A stretch of 64,000 nucleotides of DNA from Sulfurimonas sp. C5 (GCF_029872055.1 NZ_JARXNQ010000003.1:124001-188000); one strand, 5' to 3'; numbered from the stretch's first letter, positions 18,129 to 29,018 are shown. Translations and numbers: made by a program. Notes: generated by a model from the letters alone, not told the origin.

Positions 18129-19310
18129 ATGAAAAAAGTTTTAGTTCTTGGAGGAGGCTTTGCAGGTGTTGATGCTGCAATACATCTAAGAAAAAAAGGT
18201 TACAAAGTTACACTTGTAAGCGATCGAGACTATTTTTATATCTATCCTACTTCTATATGGGTGCCGACACGCAATGCCGAATTTAAAGACGTTTGTGTCG
18301 ACCTAAAAGAACTACAGCAAGCACATGGGTTTGATTTGCTGATAGACGGTGTAAAAACGATTGCTTATAAAGAGAATAAAGTCACTTTAGAAAGTGGAAT
18401 GCAGATTGAGGACTACGATTATCTCATACTTGCAATTGGTGCTTCAAAAATGCAGCCTAAAGGAGTTGAAAATACTCTCTCAATCTGCGGTGCCCCGGAG
18501 CAATCGCTTCTAATCCGCGATAAACTCGATGAACTGATTACAAAAGGAAGCGGAAAAATTGCAATGGGTTTTGGAGGCAATCCAAAAGACACTTCTGCAG
18601 TTCGTGGTGGTCCAGGGTTTGAGCTTATGTTCAATGTTCATCAACTCTTAAAACAAAAAGGGATCCGCCAGAACTTTGAACTTACATTTTTTGCCCCTAT
18701 GCCTGAACCGGGTAAACGTATGGGACCTAAAGCACTTGCAATGATGGATATGTTTTTTACAAGACTGGATATTAAAAAACGATTCGGTAAAAAGATCACT
18801 CACTTTGAATCAGATAGTGTCGTGTTTGAGGATGAGAGTAAACTCGAAGCTGACTTTATTATGTTTATCCCTGCAGGAAACGGGCACAAAGTTGTACAAA
18901 GTTCCGATCTACCGCAAAATGATGCCGGATTTGTCAAAACAGACGACTATTCTTGTGTTATTGATGAAAACGGTTATATGACAAACGTCTATGCTGTCGG
19001 TGATGTTGCAGCACTCGAAGGGTATGAATGGCGTGCAAAACAGGGTCATATTGCCGAAGTTATGGCAAAAAATGCAGTACACAACATTTACCAAAGAGAT
19101 AACGGCGGTTTTGATTTTAAAGGCTATCACGAGCATCTCAATATCTTATGTGTAATGGATAGCGGTGACGGTGCTGCTTTTGTTTACAGAGATGAAAAAC
19201 GTGCCTTTATGCTTCCTCTGCCTTTTATTGGACACTGGCTAAAAAAAGGGTGGGGATTTTACTGTAGGAATTCAAAACTCGGGAAAATCCCAAGAATTCC
19301 AGGTATGTAA
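18129..19310 (+). CDS. FAD-dependent oxidoreductase, sulfide:quinone reductase-like without the canonical Cys
   Basis: A 393-residue flavoprotein with the N-terminal FAD Rossmann motif VLGGGFAGVDAA (residues 5-16), YLILAIGAS near 98 and a second FAD motif NVYAVGDVAA near 285. The order and spacing match sulfide:quinone reductase and type II NADH dehydrogenase. In SQR the first redox Cys sits in a CxGPxYE segment; here the equivalent reads VRGGPGFELMF, with no Cys. A later Cys in NILCVMDSGDG is present. It is thus probably not a standard sulfide oxidiser. No secretion signal; likely a peripheral membrane protein facing the quinone pool. It appears monocistronic. Confidence 0.75.
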   Translation: MKKVLVLGGGFAGVDAAIHLRKKGYKVTLVSDRDYFYIYPTSIWVPTRNAEFKDVCVDLKELQQAHGFDLLIDGVKTIAYKENKVTLESGMQIEDYDYLILAIGASKMQPKGVENTLSICGAPEQSLLIRDKLDELITKGSGKIAMGFGGNPKDTSAVRGGPGFELMFNVHQLLKQKGIRQNFELTFFAPMPEPGKRMGPKALAMMDMFFTRLDIKKRFGKKITHFESDSVVFEDESKLEADFIMFIPAGNGHKVVQSSDLPQNDAGFVKTDDYSCVIDENGYMTNVYAVGDVAALEGYEWRAKQGHIAEVMAKNAVHNIYQRDNGGFDFKGYHEHLNILCVMDSGDGAAFVYRDEKRAFMLPLPFIGHWLKKGWGFYCRNSKLGKIPRIPGM

Positions 19311-19317
19311 CAAGAGC

Positions 19318-20361
19318 TTATTGCTCTTCTTGCAGTCTTCTTTTGAGCTTCATTTTTCTTTTTGCAAGCTCGCGCATATCTTCGGTTGTATCACTCTCAT
19401 CCATAATCTCAACTCCTAAAATTGTCTCAACACAATCCTCTAAAGTCACAATCCCTTCCGTTTGATCATAGTTATCACGAACAAGGAACATATGATCTTT
19501 TTTTGCAATAAACATATCAAGTGCTTTTGATACCGGAATTTTTTCATTGATTGAAAAAATATCTTTTTTAATCACAGTCAAAGGTACACTGTCATCAATA
19601 AGCGCCTGTTTAAATATCTTCTTTGTAAGCACTATACCTGTCACCTCTTCAATTGAGTTTTTAAAGACAGGGATACGTGAAAATTTAAAAATAGCCGGTT
19701 GTGTATTCACAACTTCTTTAATTGTCATATTCTCATCAAGTGCGAAAACAACACTTCTCGGTGTTAATACTTCTGCAACTTTAATCTCGCGAAGTTTTAA
19801 AATATTTTCAATTACCTCTGATTCTTTCTCATCGATAACACCTTCATCCTCACTCAAAAGCATACTTTCTAAAAGTTCCTCTTTCGTCATCGTATGTGCG
19901 TTTTTTTTACCTTTTGAAATCTTATTTGTTACTGCCAATGTAAGTAAAATAACAGGGTATGTAAACCAGATAAACACACGGATGAAATATGCTGCTGCAG
20001 GAGCTAAACTTTTCCAATAAATAGCCCCTATAGTTTTAGGGATAATTTCCGATAAAAATAAAATTGCAAATGTTAAAATAACAGAAACATATACCACTGC
20101 ATCATTTCCGAAAATCTTTGCGGCTTGTGCACCGACAGCTGCAGCACCTAAAGTATTTGCAATGGTATTTAAAATTAAAATAGAAGCTATAGATTTGTTT
20201 ATATTCTCTTTTTGAATACGAAGTAATATACCTATATTTGGTCTTTCTTTCTCCATTACTGCCACGTAAGACATATTGATGGATAAAAGTACAGATTCTA
20301 AAACTGAACATAAAAACGATACACCAACTGAAAGAAGGAAAAACAGTATCAATAAATCCAA
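19318..20361 (-). CDS. CNNM/CorC-type divalent-cation transporter, short form
   Basis: A 347-residue protein with an N-terminal DUF21 (CNNM) membrane domain of about four helices (1-150) and a CBS pair (about 190-315) containing LTPRSVVFALDE and GIVTLEDCVETILG. Such proteins move or sense Mg2+/Co2+. The CorC_HlyC domain that normally follows the CBS pair is missing; the chain ends in a charged, basic tail. The next gene upstream on the same strand is mgtE, with 13 bases between, which supports a role in Mg2+ homeostasis. Confidence 0.88.
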   Translation of the reverse strand: MDLLILFFLLSVGVSFLCSVLESVLLSINMSYVAVMEKERPNIGILLRIQKENINKSIASILILNTIANTLGAAAVGAQAAKIFGNDAVVYVSVILTFAILFLSEIIPKTIGAIYWKSLAPAAAYFIRVFIWFTYPVILLTLAVTNKISKGKKNAHTMTKEELLESMLLSEDEGVIDEKESEVIENILKLREIKVAEVLTPRSVVFALDENMTIKEVVNTQPAIFKFSRIPVFKNSIEEVTGIVLTKKIFKQALIDDSVPLTVIKKDIFSINEKIPVSKALDMFIAKKDHMFLVRDNYDQTEGIVTLEDCVETILGVEIMDESDTTEDMRELAKRKMKLKRRLQEEQ

Positions 20362-20374
20362 ATGATTACTCTCT

Positions 20375-21700
20375 TTATAATAAAATATATGTTGCTAAGC
20401 CTAAAAAACTAAAAAAGCCGACTACATCGGTTACAGTGGTCAAGATAACCGTACTTCCGATCGCCGGATCAATTTTTAGCACTTTAAGTCCTAGTGGCAC
20501 TACGGCCCCAAAAAAACCTGCCATTAACAGGTTTATGATCATACTAAGCCCTATAACAAGCCCTAACATACTTATATCGAACCACAGCCATGCTATAAGT
20601 CCCATGACTATAGCAAAAACCAGTCCGTTCATAAGCGCAATAAAGATCTCTTTTTTTAATATCCTTAAAGCATCACCGTTAGAGATATCTCCCAAAGCTA
20701 ACTGACGTACAACAACCGTTAGCGTTTGTGTTCCCGCATTGCCTCCCATAGATGCGACTATCGGCATCAAAACAGCAAGTGCTACCAAACTTTGCAGTGT
20801 TTGCTCAAACATACCGATTACTAAAGAAGCTATTATTGCTGTTACAAGATTTATTCCAAGCCATGTAGCACGCTTTTGCCCTGCCACTAACACATCATCC
20901 TCTTCCGCTTCGTCATCGACACCGGCAAGTTTATACATCTGTTCTGTTGCATGTTCGTTAATAATATCATAAATATCATCCGATGTGATACGTCCTAACA
21001 GTTTTCCATCACCGTTGACAACAGGCATAACAGAGAGGTCATACTCTTCAAAATAATGTACAACTTCTTTAATATCTTCAGTATCTAAAGCTTTTTTCGG
21101 TTCAAAAGTCTCTTCACTCTCTTCAATATTTTCTTTGATTGTTTTTGAAAAATTAAAAATTAAAAGATCATCCAAACCGACTGCATATAAAAGTTTATTT
21201 CTTCTATCAACTACAAAAAGATTCTGAACATTTTCAAGTTCATGCTCTTTACGAAGTTTTGCAAACCTTTTGATTACATCTTGAACAACTTCATCTTCAT
21301 ACGATGTAAATACTTCCAGCTGCATGTATGCACCGGCTTCATCTTCATCATAACTTTGAAGTGTTTCAATCTCTTCTTTATTCTCTTCGTCAAGCTTTTT
21401 GAAAACCTCTGCAGCAACCTCTTCATCTATATCTTCTAGTTCTTCTAAGAATTCTACCTGGTCATCTGTTTCTAGTTCGTTAACTGCATGTAAAAGTTCA
21501 TCAATACTTAAGTTGCCTACTACATCTTCGAAATATCTATCTGGAAGTGCTAGTGCAACGTCACCGATAATATCTTTAGGAACAAGTTTTATGGCACGCT
21601 TAAACTCTTCTGCATTGAGTTCTTTTAAAAGCTTTGCTATATCTGAGGGATGCATCTCTACATCATCATGTGTTTGTAAATATTTTTCTATCTCTTCCAT
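20375..21700 (-). CDS. mgtE: Magnesium transporter MgtE
   Basis: A 441-residue Mg2+ channel. Order of domains: acidic superhelical N domain (1-125), CBS pair (about 130-255), a plug helix, and five membrane helices (about 275-441) carrying the ion-pore segment PIVASMGGNAGTQTLTVV near residue 315. Intracellular Mg2+ closes the channel through the N and CBS domains. No Mg2+ riboswitch is visible upstream; the next gene lies only 24 bases away. It probably forms a unit with the downstream CNNM gene. Confidence 0.94.
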   Translation of the reverse strand: MEEIEKYLQTHDDVEMHPSDIAKLLKELNAEEFKRAIKLVPKDIIGDVALALPDRYFEDVVGNLSIDELLHAVNELETDDQVEFLEELEDIDEEVAAEVFKKLDEENKEEIETLQSYDEDEAGAYMQLEVFTSYEDEVVQDVIKRFAKLRKEHELENVQNLFVVDRRNKLLYAVGLDDLLIFNFSKTIKENIEESEETFEPKKALDTEDIKEVVHYFEEYDLSVMPVVNGDGKLLGRITSDDIYDIINEHATEQMYKLAGVDDEAEEDDVLVAGQKRATWLGINLVTAIIASLVIGMFEQTLQSLVALAVLMPIVASMGGNAGTQTLTVVVRQLALGDISNGDALRILKKEIFIALMNGLVFAIVMGLIAWLWFDISMLGLVIGLSMIINLLMAGFFGAVVPLGLKVLKIDPAIGSTVILTTVTDVVGFFSFLGLATYILL

Positions 21701-21724
21701 TAATGTAATTATAACTTAGTTGGG

Positions 21725-22384
21725 TTACTTTTTATCATATTTCATAAGCTTATTATATTTTATAATGCTCTTTATTTCATCTACGTAGGACTCACCACGT
21801 TCGGAGTATCCATCCAATCCTTTAATTATTTCAAATACATTACTGCTTGAATAATTTAATTCTCGAAGATTTTGATAACGTTTTCCACGCCCGAGTGTTA
21901 AATAGTATCCTCTTACTGAATCTTCTAACGAACTATATTTTTTTACCCATACCGTGGTGTTGTTATCTCTTTTTTCCTTAGCGGCAATCCGCTGTTCCTT
22001 TTTACTGACACTCCACATTCCGAATAAATTGTTCCCAAGAAGAAAAAAACGGGATGTGCCCCATGCACTCTCCATAGCCGCCTGAGCTATCGTGATACTT
22101 TTAGGTTGTGGTTTCAAAGCCATAAGCAGTTCTTCATTTGTCTTAACTTTGTAATATTGCTTTAATTCTTCTATTTTTTCGTTATTTTTATTTCGATTTA
22201 AATCAGTACTGATTTTTTTATATTCGTTATATCGTTCTTTATATATTTTATCAATAATAGGTACAACTAAGGCATAAAATCGTTGTTTTTTCTCTGTAAC
22301 ACTTATATTTTTAGAGGTTTTAATATAAGCATCTGCATGTGCATCAAGATATAGCAAAGTAACAATTAAAAAGAATTTTTTCAT
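21725..22384 (-). CDS. Bax-type glucosaminidase-domain protein, exported
   Basis: A 219-residue protein with an N-terminal signal sequence (MKKFFLIVTLLYLDAHA) and a C-terminal glucosaminidase domain. The probable catalytic Glu is in AAMESAWGTSRF near residue 115, followed by GNNLFGMWS, as in E. coli Bax and FlgJ. It likely cuts peptidoglycan in the periplasm. It is in a run with an AMIN-domain protein and an FtsB-like protein, suggesting a role in wall remodelling at division. Confidence 0.85.
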   Translation of the reverse strand: MKKFFLIVTLLYLDAHADAYIKTSKNISVTEKKQRFYALVVPIIDKIYKERYNEYKKISTDLNRNKNNEKIEELKQYYKVKTNEELLMALKPQPKSITIAQAAMESAWGTSRFFLLGNNLFGMWSVSKKEQRIAAKEKRDNNTTVWVKKYSSLEDSVRGYYLTLGRGKRYQNLRELNYSSSNVFEIIKGLDGYSERGESYVDEIKSIIKYNKLMKYDKK

Positions 22385-22397
22385 ACCCTACCTAATT

Positions 22398-23054
22398 TTA
22401 ATAAAGAGTAAAAAGATAGCCGCTTTTTGTAGAGACTTTTTTGTATCTATAACTGCCATCAAGCTCAATAACTACTCTATAATAGCCTTTATGTGTACCA
22501 ATTTTGATAGATCTTACATCTTCATCTTTTACTTTTTTTATATAACTTCTTATATCAGTCTCTCTCTTAAAATCACACACTATTCTATGAGGATTAACTA
22601 GCAAGAATGTACGTAGTACTTTATCTTCAGTATCTATTTTTATCTCATTTTTATATATGTTAAATTTTATAAATGGCAGAGACACAATTTCTTTATAAAT
22701 TTTTTTTACTTTTTTAGTTTCTACTTGTTTTGTAGGTTGTTTTAGAGAACTATTATCATTCTTCTCATCTTGATAATTTTGTGTAATAAATATAGGTAAA
22801 TGCCAATCAATACTATTTTGCAGTTCAATTGTCTTTTGTGCAATACTACCGTCTAAATTTTTATAACTGACAGTTACACTCTCAATAGTTCTTGCAGTTG
22901 AAGGTAGTTGTATACTAGCACGTTTTAACGGTACATCTTCTTCATATTGATTTGTTGTTAATGGTATATCTTCGGCTTCTATTGGAAAGAATGGATTTTC
23001 TCTTGAAAAAAGTATTGTAGAAAGAAATAAGAATAAAAAAAGCTGCCTACCCAT
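22398..23054 (-). CDS. AMIN-domain periplasmic protein
   Basis: A 218-residue protein with a signal sequence (to about residue 18) and a C-terminal AMIN domain (about 125-218): FNIYKNEIKIDTEDK, LVNPHRIVCDFKRE and GYYRVVIELDG are typical. AMIN domains bind peptidoglycan or target division and secretion machines. The middle region is low in structure and Lys/Gln-rich. It lies 13 bases from the glucosaminidase gene. I recall a related gene, recorded as an N-glycoprotein, near eno in Campylobacter. Confidence 0.78.
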   Translation of the reverse strand: MGRQLFLFLFLSTILFSRENPFFPIEAEDIPLTTNQYEEDVPLKRASIQLPSTARTIESVTVSYKNLDGSIAQKTIELQNSIDWHLPIFITQNYQDEKNDNSSLKQPTKQVETKKVKKIYKEIVSLPFIKFNIYKNEIKIDTEDKVLRTFLLVNPHRIVCDFKRETDIRSYIKKVKDEDVRSIKIGTHKGYYRVVIELDGSYRYKKVSTKSGYLFTLY

Positions 23055-23097
23055 TATAAAAACCTATTTTTTGTAAACATTATATCACAAATCCCTT

Positions 23098-23379
23098 TTA
23101 CTGTGCAGAGATCTCTTTAAGCTCAAAATATTCACGTTGTAATTCAGCATTTTCAGACTTTAGTCTTACGACTTCATTTTGGAGATATGTTTCATAATCT
23201 TGAAGATTTAGTAGTACCTCTACGGAATTTGTACCATAGAGGATAATACCTAAGTAGACACCAAAGGTTATAACTATAAAAACAAGTAAAAAGAACTTTT
23301 TTAGAGAAAGGCCGAGATATTTTTGAACAATATTCTGCTGAGTATCGATCTCCTCAAAAAGTTCTTCTTGCTGCATCAT
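23098..23379 (-). CDS. FtsB/DivIC-like septum protein
   Basis: A 93-residue bitopic protein: short cytosolic N-terminus, one membrane helix (about 29-50), then a periplasmic coiled coil (about 58-92) with the ExVxRLKxENxELQ heptad pattern. This layout is that of FtsB/DivIC, which bridges FtsL and FtsQ in the divisome. It starts 5 bases after eno ends; the eno-ftsB pairing is widespread in bacteria, which supports the call. Confidence 0.82.
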   Translation of the reverse strand: MMQQEELFEEIDTQQNIVQKYLGLSLKKFFLLVFIVITFGVYLGIILYGTNSVEVLLNLQDYETYLQNEVVRLKSENAELQREYFELKEISAQ

Positions 23380-23384
23380 AACTC

Positions 23385-24650
<1,266 letters not shown>

Positions 24651-24715
24651 TTATCTGCCTTTTTATAAATTATTAGTGCAATTTTAGCAAAATTTGTTTA
24701 AATCTTAGTTTATGC

Positions 24716-25762
24716 CTACAGATCATCCTCTGTAGCTTCAGCTATCTCTGAGGTATCCATAGTCATAAGAGAGCTGATACCCATTGCAACTTTGATTTTT
24801 TCTTCGATTTCACGTGCAAGTTCTGGTTCCTCTTTGAACTTTAGCTTCACATTTTCACGACCTTGTCCAAGTTTTGTTTCACCGTAGCTAAACCATGCAC
24901 CGCTTTTGTCAATTATGTCTAGTTTCACACCGTAATCACAGAGTTCACCCTCTTTAGAGATCCCTTCACCGAACATAATGTCAAACTCAGCTTGTCTAAA
25001 CGGAGGTGCTACTTTATTTTTAATTACTTTTGCTTTTACGCGGTTACCGATTTGTGCTTCACCCTGTTTGAGTGATGCGATACGACGAACATCAATTCTT
25101 ACCGATGCATAGAATTTTAAAGCATTTCCACCTGTAGTTGTTTCAGGTGTTCCATATCCCATCATACCGATTTTCATACGGATTTGGTTAATGAAAATAA
25201 CAGTACAGTTCATTTTATTTAAAACACCTGTCAGTTTTCTCAGTGCTTTTGACATTAAACGAGCTTGCACACCAACTTGCTGATCGTTCATTTCACCTTC
25301 AAGCTCAACTTTCGGTGTAAGTGCAGCAACAGAGTCGATTACGATTAAATCAACCGCCCCACTACGTGCTATCGTTTCAACAATATCTAAAGCTTGTTCA
25401 CCGTAATCAGGTTGAGAGACTAAAAGATTATCAATATCTACACCTAGATTTTTTGCATATACAACATCTAAAGCATGTTCTGCATCAATAAATGCGCAAA
25501 CACCACCGTTTTTTTGACACTCTGCAGTAATTTGAAGTGCCAGTGTTGTTTTACCAGAACTCTCTGGACCATATACTTCAATAACTCTTCCTTGCGGTAC
25601 TCCGCCTATACCAAGTGCAAGGTCAAGTCCCAATGAACCTGTAGAGATCGCCTGAATAGGTTCTATCTCTTTATCCCCTAAACGCATTAAAGCACCTTTA
25701 CCAAATGCTTTATCTATTTGTTTAATTGCTAAGTCGAGTGATTTTTGTTTGTTTGCATCCAT
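24716..25762 (-). CDS. recA: Recombinase RecA
   Basis: A 348-residue strand-exchange ATPase. The Walker [10 protein letters not shown] is near residue 65, Walker [11 protein letters not shown] near 140, and the L2 loop [18 protein letters not shown] near 195-215. The acidic C-terminal tail is present. No LexA-type box is visible upstream, in line with the lack of LexA in Campylobacterota. The 178-base divergent region to the next plus-strand gene is very AT-rich and should contain its promoter. Confidence 0.98.
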   Translation of the reverse strand: MDANKQKSLDLAIKQIDKAFGKGALMRLGDKEIEPIQAISTGSLGLDLALGIGGVPQGRVIEVYGPESSGKTTLALQITAECQKNGGVCAFIDAEHALDVVYAKNLGVDIDNLLVSQPDYGEQALDIVETIARSGAVDLIVIDSVAALTPKVELEGEMNDQQVGVQARLMSKALRKLTGVLNKMNCTVIFINQIRMKIGMMGYGTPETTTGGNALKFYASVRIDVRRIASLKQGEAQIGNRVKAKVIKNKVAPPFRQAEFDIMFGEGISKEGELCDYGVKLDIIDKSGAWFSYGETKLGQGRENVKLKFKEEPELAREIEEKIKVAMGISSLMTMDTSEIAEATEDDL

Positions 25763-25941
25763 GATTTATGCTCACTTATTTGAAATTTGGGAAATTATAG
25801 TAAAACTTTTTTTGTATTACTATTAATATGGCAAATTGTCATATTTTTAAAATAATATTTTTTATGATAATTATTATTAATTTGACTTATCATTTTATTT
25901 GATGTATTATTGGTAAATATTTTCATCACGAAGGGGTTTTT

Positions 25942-26148
25942 ATGAAACAATTATTTGTAGTTGTAGTACTCGCTATAGTATCAATCAACGTAACAGCTTC
26001 AGAGTCACATTCAAAATATGATCCGGCTTTATGTAAAGTTTTTCAGAATAAAATAAAAACTTATGAAAAAAAGATGCGTGATGATTCTTACGCTAGAACT
26101 ACTTTAGAATCCTATAAAAAAAGAGCTAAGATCTATTGTACAAAATAG
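25942..26148 (+). CDS. Small exported two-cysteine protein, unknown function
   Basis: A 68-residue protein with a clear signal sequence (about residues 1-20, ending VTAS) preceded by AAGGGG. The mature part is about 48 residues, highly charged (Lys-rich), with a Cys near its start (DPALCKVFQ) and one near its end (IYCTK), so one disulfide is possible in the periplasm. I do not recognise the family. It stands alone between recA and the mqnD operon. Confidence 0.6.
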   Translation: MKQLFVVVVLAIVSINVTASESHSKYDPALCKVFQNKIKTYEKKMRDDSYARTTLESYKKRAKIYCTK

Positions 26149-26195
26149 TTACAGTGTAAGTGCTTTTTTAGTCTGATTGGGCTAAAATATTTTTC

Positions 26196-27059
26196 ATGAA
26201 AAAAACACTTATAGCACACTCACCTGACGCCGACGATATCTTTATGTACTATGCCATCAAGTTTGGCTGGGTAGATATGAAAGATACTCATTTTGATAAT
26301 ATTGCAAAAGATATACAAACACTTAATGAAGATGCACTCAATGGTGTTTATGATATTGTAGCTATAAGTTTTGCACTCTACCCTTTAATAGCTAAAGAAT
26401 ATGCTCCTCTTAGAACAGCGGTAAGTTTCGGTGAGGGTTACGGTCCTAAAATTATTAAGAAAAAAGGGACAAATCTCAAACGTAATTTTAAAGTAGCACT
26501 GAGTGGCAAACACACAACCAATGCTATGTTATTTCGCATAGCTTATCCTGATGCTCGCATTACTTATATGAATTTTTTAGATATTGAACAAGCTGTACTT
26601 GACGGTAAAGTTGATGCAGGTGTACTTATCCACGAATCAATTCTTACATATGATGACCAATTAGAAGTTGAACGTGAAATGTGGGATATATGGCAGGAAC
26701 TTTCAGGTGGTGGTCTGCCGCTTCCTCTCGGTGGTATGGCAATTCGCCGTTCTATTCCTCTTACAAAGGCAATAGAGTATGAATCAACACTAACAAAAGC
26801 CGTTGATGTCGCACGTAAACATAAAGAGAGACTCTCAGAGATGCTTTTAGAACGTAACTTAGTACGTATCGACGCTCCAACTCTTGATAAGTACCTTGAA
26901 CTTTATGCCAATGATGAAAGTGTCAGTTTAAGTCCTATTCAATACAAAGCGATAGATAAACTTTTTGAAATAGGTTACAAACACGGTTTTTATGATACAC
27001 TTGTAAAAGTAGAAGATTATCTCATCCCTACGGAATATAAAGAGTTAAGGTACTCATAA
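26196..27059 (+). CDS. mqnD: MqnD-type menaquinone (futalosine pathway) enzyme
   Basis: A 287-residue protein of the MqnA/MqnD periplasmic-binding fold. The start LIAHSPDADDIFMYYAI and the LPLPLGGMAIRR segment near residue 180 match MqnD, which makes 1,4-dihydroxy-6-naphthoate from cyclic dehypoxanthine futalosine. Use of this pathway is expected in Campylobacterota. MqnA is a related alternative. No clear ribosome site precedes the ATG. The stop overlaps the fliQ start, giving a mqnD-fliQ-murB operon. Confidence 0.8.
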   Translation: MKKTLIAHSPDADDIFMYYAIKFGWVDMKDTHFDNIAKDIQTLNEDALNGVYDIVAISFALYPLIAKEYAPLRTAVSFGEGYGPKIIKKKGTNLKRNFKVALSGKHTTNAMLFRIAYPDARITYMNFLDIEQAVLDGKVDAGVLIHESILTYDDQLEVEREMWDIWQELSGGGLPLPLGGMAIRRSIPLTKAIEYESTLTKAVDVARKHKERLSEMLLERNLVRIDAPTLDKYLELYANDESVSLSPIQYKAIDKLFEIGYKHGFYDTLVKVEDYLIPTEYKELRYS

Positions 27060-27325
27060 TGGAAGCAAAACTGATCGCCCTTGGCGTTGAGACGTTTAAA
27101 ATTGCACTTATTCTCGCACTTCCTGCGTTACTTGTAGGTATGCTTCTAGGTCTAATCGTTTCTATTTTTCAAGCTACTACACAGATTAATGAGATGACTC
27201 TTTCGTTTATTCCAAAAATTTTAGGCGTTGTTATTATCATTGTTTTAACCATGCCTTGGATGATTAATGAGATGCGGGACTTTTCTCTGCAGGTTTTCAA
27301 TATGATTCCAGATTTTATTGAGTAA
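27059..27325 (+). CDS. fliQ: Flagellar export apparatus protein FliQ
   Basis: An 88-residue protein with two membrane hairpins: ALPALLVGMLLGLIVSIFQATTQINEMTLSFIPKIL style sequence spans residues 20-55, matching FliQ/SpaQ, part of the FliPQR export gate. Length is normal. It overlaps both neighbours by single bases (TAATG). It is separated from the other fli genes, as in Campylobacter, where fliQ also precedes murB. Confidence 0.95.
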   Translation: MEAKLIALGVETFKIALILALPALLVGMLLGLIVSIFQATTQINEMTLSFIPKILGVVIIIVLTMPWMINEMRDFSLQVFNMIPDFIE

Positions 27326-28131
27326 TGAAATATAAATCTATAAACTTTAAAAACTACTCCTCTTTTAAAATCGGTGATACTTTTGATGTAGCTCTCTTTG
27401 AAAAAGGAGATACTCAGTACAAAAACTTTTATCTTATAGGCTCATGCAACAATACCCTTATTGGTCATAATCCACCTCCACTTATGATGCTCTCAAAAGA
27501 TTTCGATTATATCAAAATAGAAAACAATCAGCTTAAAATCGGGGGAGCGACTCCATCAGGAAAAATTGCATCATTTTGTAAAAAACATAATATTGCAAAC
27601 TTTGAGTTTGTAAGTCATCTGCCTGGAAAACTAGGCGGTTTAGTTTATATGAATGCAGGACTAAAAGAATATGAGATCTTTAACCAGCTTATAAATATCA
27701 CTACACCAAATGGTAGCAAACAAAAAGATGAAATAGAATTTGGCTACAGATATACAAATATTTCTGAACCAATTTTAGAAGCAACTTTTAAACTGGAATA
27801 TGGATTTGATGAAAATAAAGTTTCTATGTTTAAAAAAATGCGTTCTAACCAACCATCAACACCATCGGCAGGGAGTTGTTTTAAAAATCCTCAAGGTGAT
27901 TATGCGGGTAGATTAATCGAAGCTGTAGGACTTAAAGGAAAACGTATAGGAGATATGGCTTTTAGCGAAGAACATGCAAATTTCTTGGTAAATTACGGTG
28001 AAGGTAAATTTGAAGATGCAATTAGCCTTATCAAAGAAGCACAAAAACTTGTAAAAAAAGAATTTGCTATAAATCTAGAGTGTGAGATTATTATTCTAGA
28101 TCAAGAGTATCTTGGGAAAAAGATACTCTAA
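27325..28131 (+). CDS. murB: UDP-N-acetylenolpyruvoylglucosamine reductase
   Basis: A 268-residue FAD enzyme that makes UDP-MurNAc for peptidoglycan. The FAD part has YLIGSCNNTLIGHNPPP near residue 33 in place of the usual LGxGSN loop. The GKLGGLVYMNAGLKEYEI segment is near 100 and SAGSCFKNPQGDYAGRLIEAVGLKG near 190 carries the catalytic-domain signature; the Ser/Cys proton donor should lie there. It is shorter than E. coli MurB (about 340), fitting the compact form in this phylum. Confidence 0.93.
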   Translation: MKYKSINFKNYSSFKIGDTFDVALFEKGDTQYKNFYLIGSCNNTLIGHNPPPLMMLSKDFDYIKIENNQLKIGGATPSGKIASFCKKHNIANFEFVSHLPGKLGGLVYMNAGLKEYEIFNQLINITTPNGSKQKDEIEFGYRYTNISEPILEATFKLEYGFDENKVSMFKKMRSNQPSTPSAGSCFKNPQGDYAGRLIEAVGLKGKRIGDMAFSEEHANFLVNYGEGKFEDAISLIKEAQKLVKKEFAINLECEIIILDQEYLGKKIL

Positions 28132-28135
28132 AATA

Positions 28136-28900
28136 TTAAAAACGTAGCATTAAACCGCCATAAACCCCGGAAAATTTTAAATCTGCTTTTGTTTTCTCAT
28201 CATCTGTTTCAATGACATAACTTTGTTTTCTATATCCTAATTCTATCGCAGGCTGTACGACCGGAGAGATATCAAATGTATAATCAATTTTTACTCTAAA
28301 ATCTGATAAAGTAGAACCTTTATAGGTGATATATTTTATATCTGATTCTAATCCTATATCAGTTGATGGAATCTCAACACGAGCTCTTGCATATCCCATC
28401 GGTACAGGTAATAAAGCCGTGTCTTTATAGTTACTGATTCCAGGGACAGTATTTACATTTACTCCATTTGCTTCAAAGGTTACATCTAGAACTTTAATAT
28501 CTAAACCAATATCTAGTGTTACCCAACCTGTGTTATCTAAAATGTTATAGTAAGGGATAACATCATACTGATTCAACTTATATGAACCAGTTGTTAAACT
28601 ACCAGCAGTAAAGTCTTTAAACGTTCCGCTTAGAGTCCCTTTGTCCTCTACGCTAGTATATTCTAACCTTAAATTTGGTATAACAGGCATAGGATGTTTA
28701 ATAAGCATCCATGCATATGCTGATGTTTTTTTTGTTTCATTACTCGTGTATGTACCAGTTAAAATACCATTAGTGTATTTAATTGTCCCTGTTGGTTTAT
28801 TTTGCCATGCACCAACACCCATTTCTATTCTTGTAAAATCTGCATTTGTTACAACTGCCAATGCTGAAAGAGCTGTTAAAGTAGCTATGATTTTTTTCAT
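28136..28900 (-). CDS. Outer membrane beta-barrel protein, TIGR04219-like
   Basis: A 254-residue protein with a signal sequence (MKKIIATLTALSALAVVTNA) followed by alternating amphipathic strands and a C-terminal Phe (GGLMLRF), the outer-membrane sorting signal. The opening DFTRIEMGVGAWQ and the ELGYRKQSYVIE segment near residue 210 match the TIGR04219 group found in many Campylobacterota. Function is not known. It is tail to tail with murB (4 bases apart) and upstream of tpx's own terminator. Confidence 0.8.
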   Translation of the reverse strand: MKKIIATLTALSALAVVTNADFTRIEMGVGAWQNKPTGTIKYTNGILTGTYTSNETKKTSAYAWMLIKHPMPVIPNLRLEYTSVEDKGTLSGTFKDFTAGSLTTGSYKLNQYDVIPYYNILDNTGWVTLDIGLDIKVLDVTFEANGVNVNTVPGISNYKDTALLPVPMGYARARVEIPSTDIGLESDIKYITYKGSTLSDFRVKIDYTFDISPVVQPAIELGYRKQSYVIETDDEKTKADLKFSGVYGGLMLRF

Positions 28901-28962
28901 AATACTCCTTTGAAATATATATTTTATTATAGCAAATATTTAAAATAAGGAAAATAAAGCGG

Positions 28963-28983
28963 TTGGGGTCATAAAGACCCCAA
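28963..28983 (-). terminator. Hairpin terminator of tpx
   Basis: TTGGGGTC and GACCCCAA form a perfect 8-bp stem with a 5-base loop, 36 bases past the tpx stop. On the minus strand it is followed by CCGCTTTATTTTCC, only partly T-rich. Confidence 0.7.
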
Positions 28984-29018
28984 AATAGGAGAGAGTTTCT
29001 TTATTTAAGAAAGAAAAA

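Noticed and set aside
19547-20020. Plus-strand 157-residue ORF
   Set aside because: Antisense to the CNNM gene; no ribosome site or recognisable domain.
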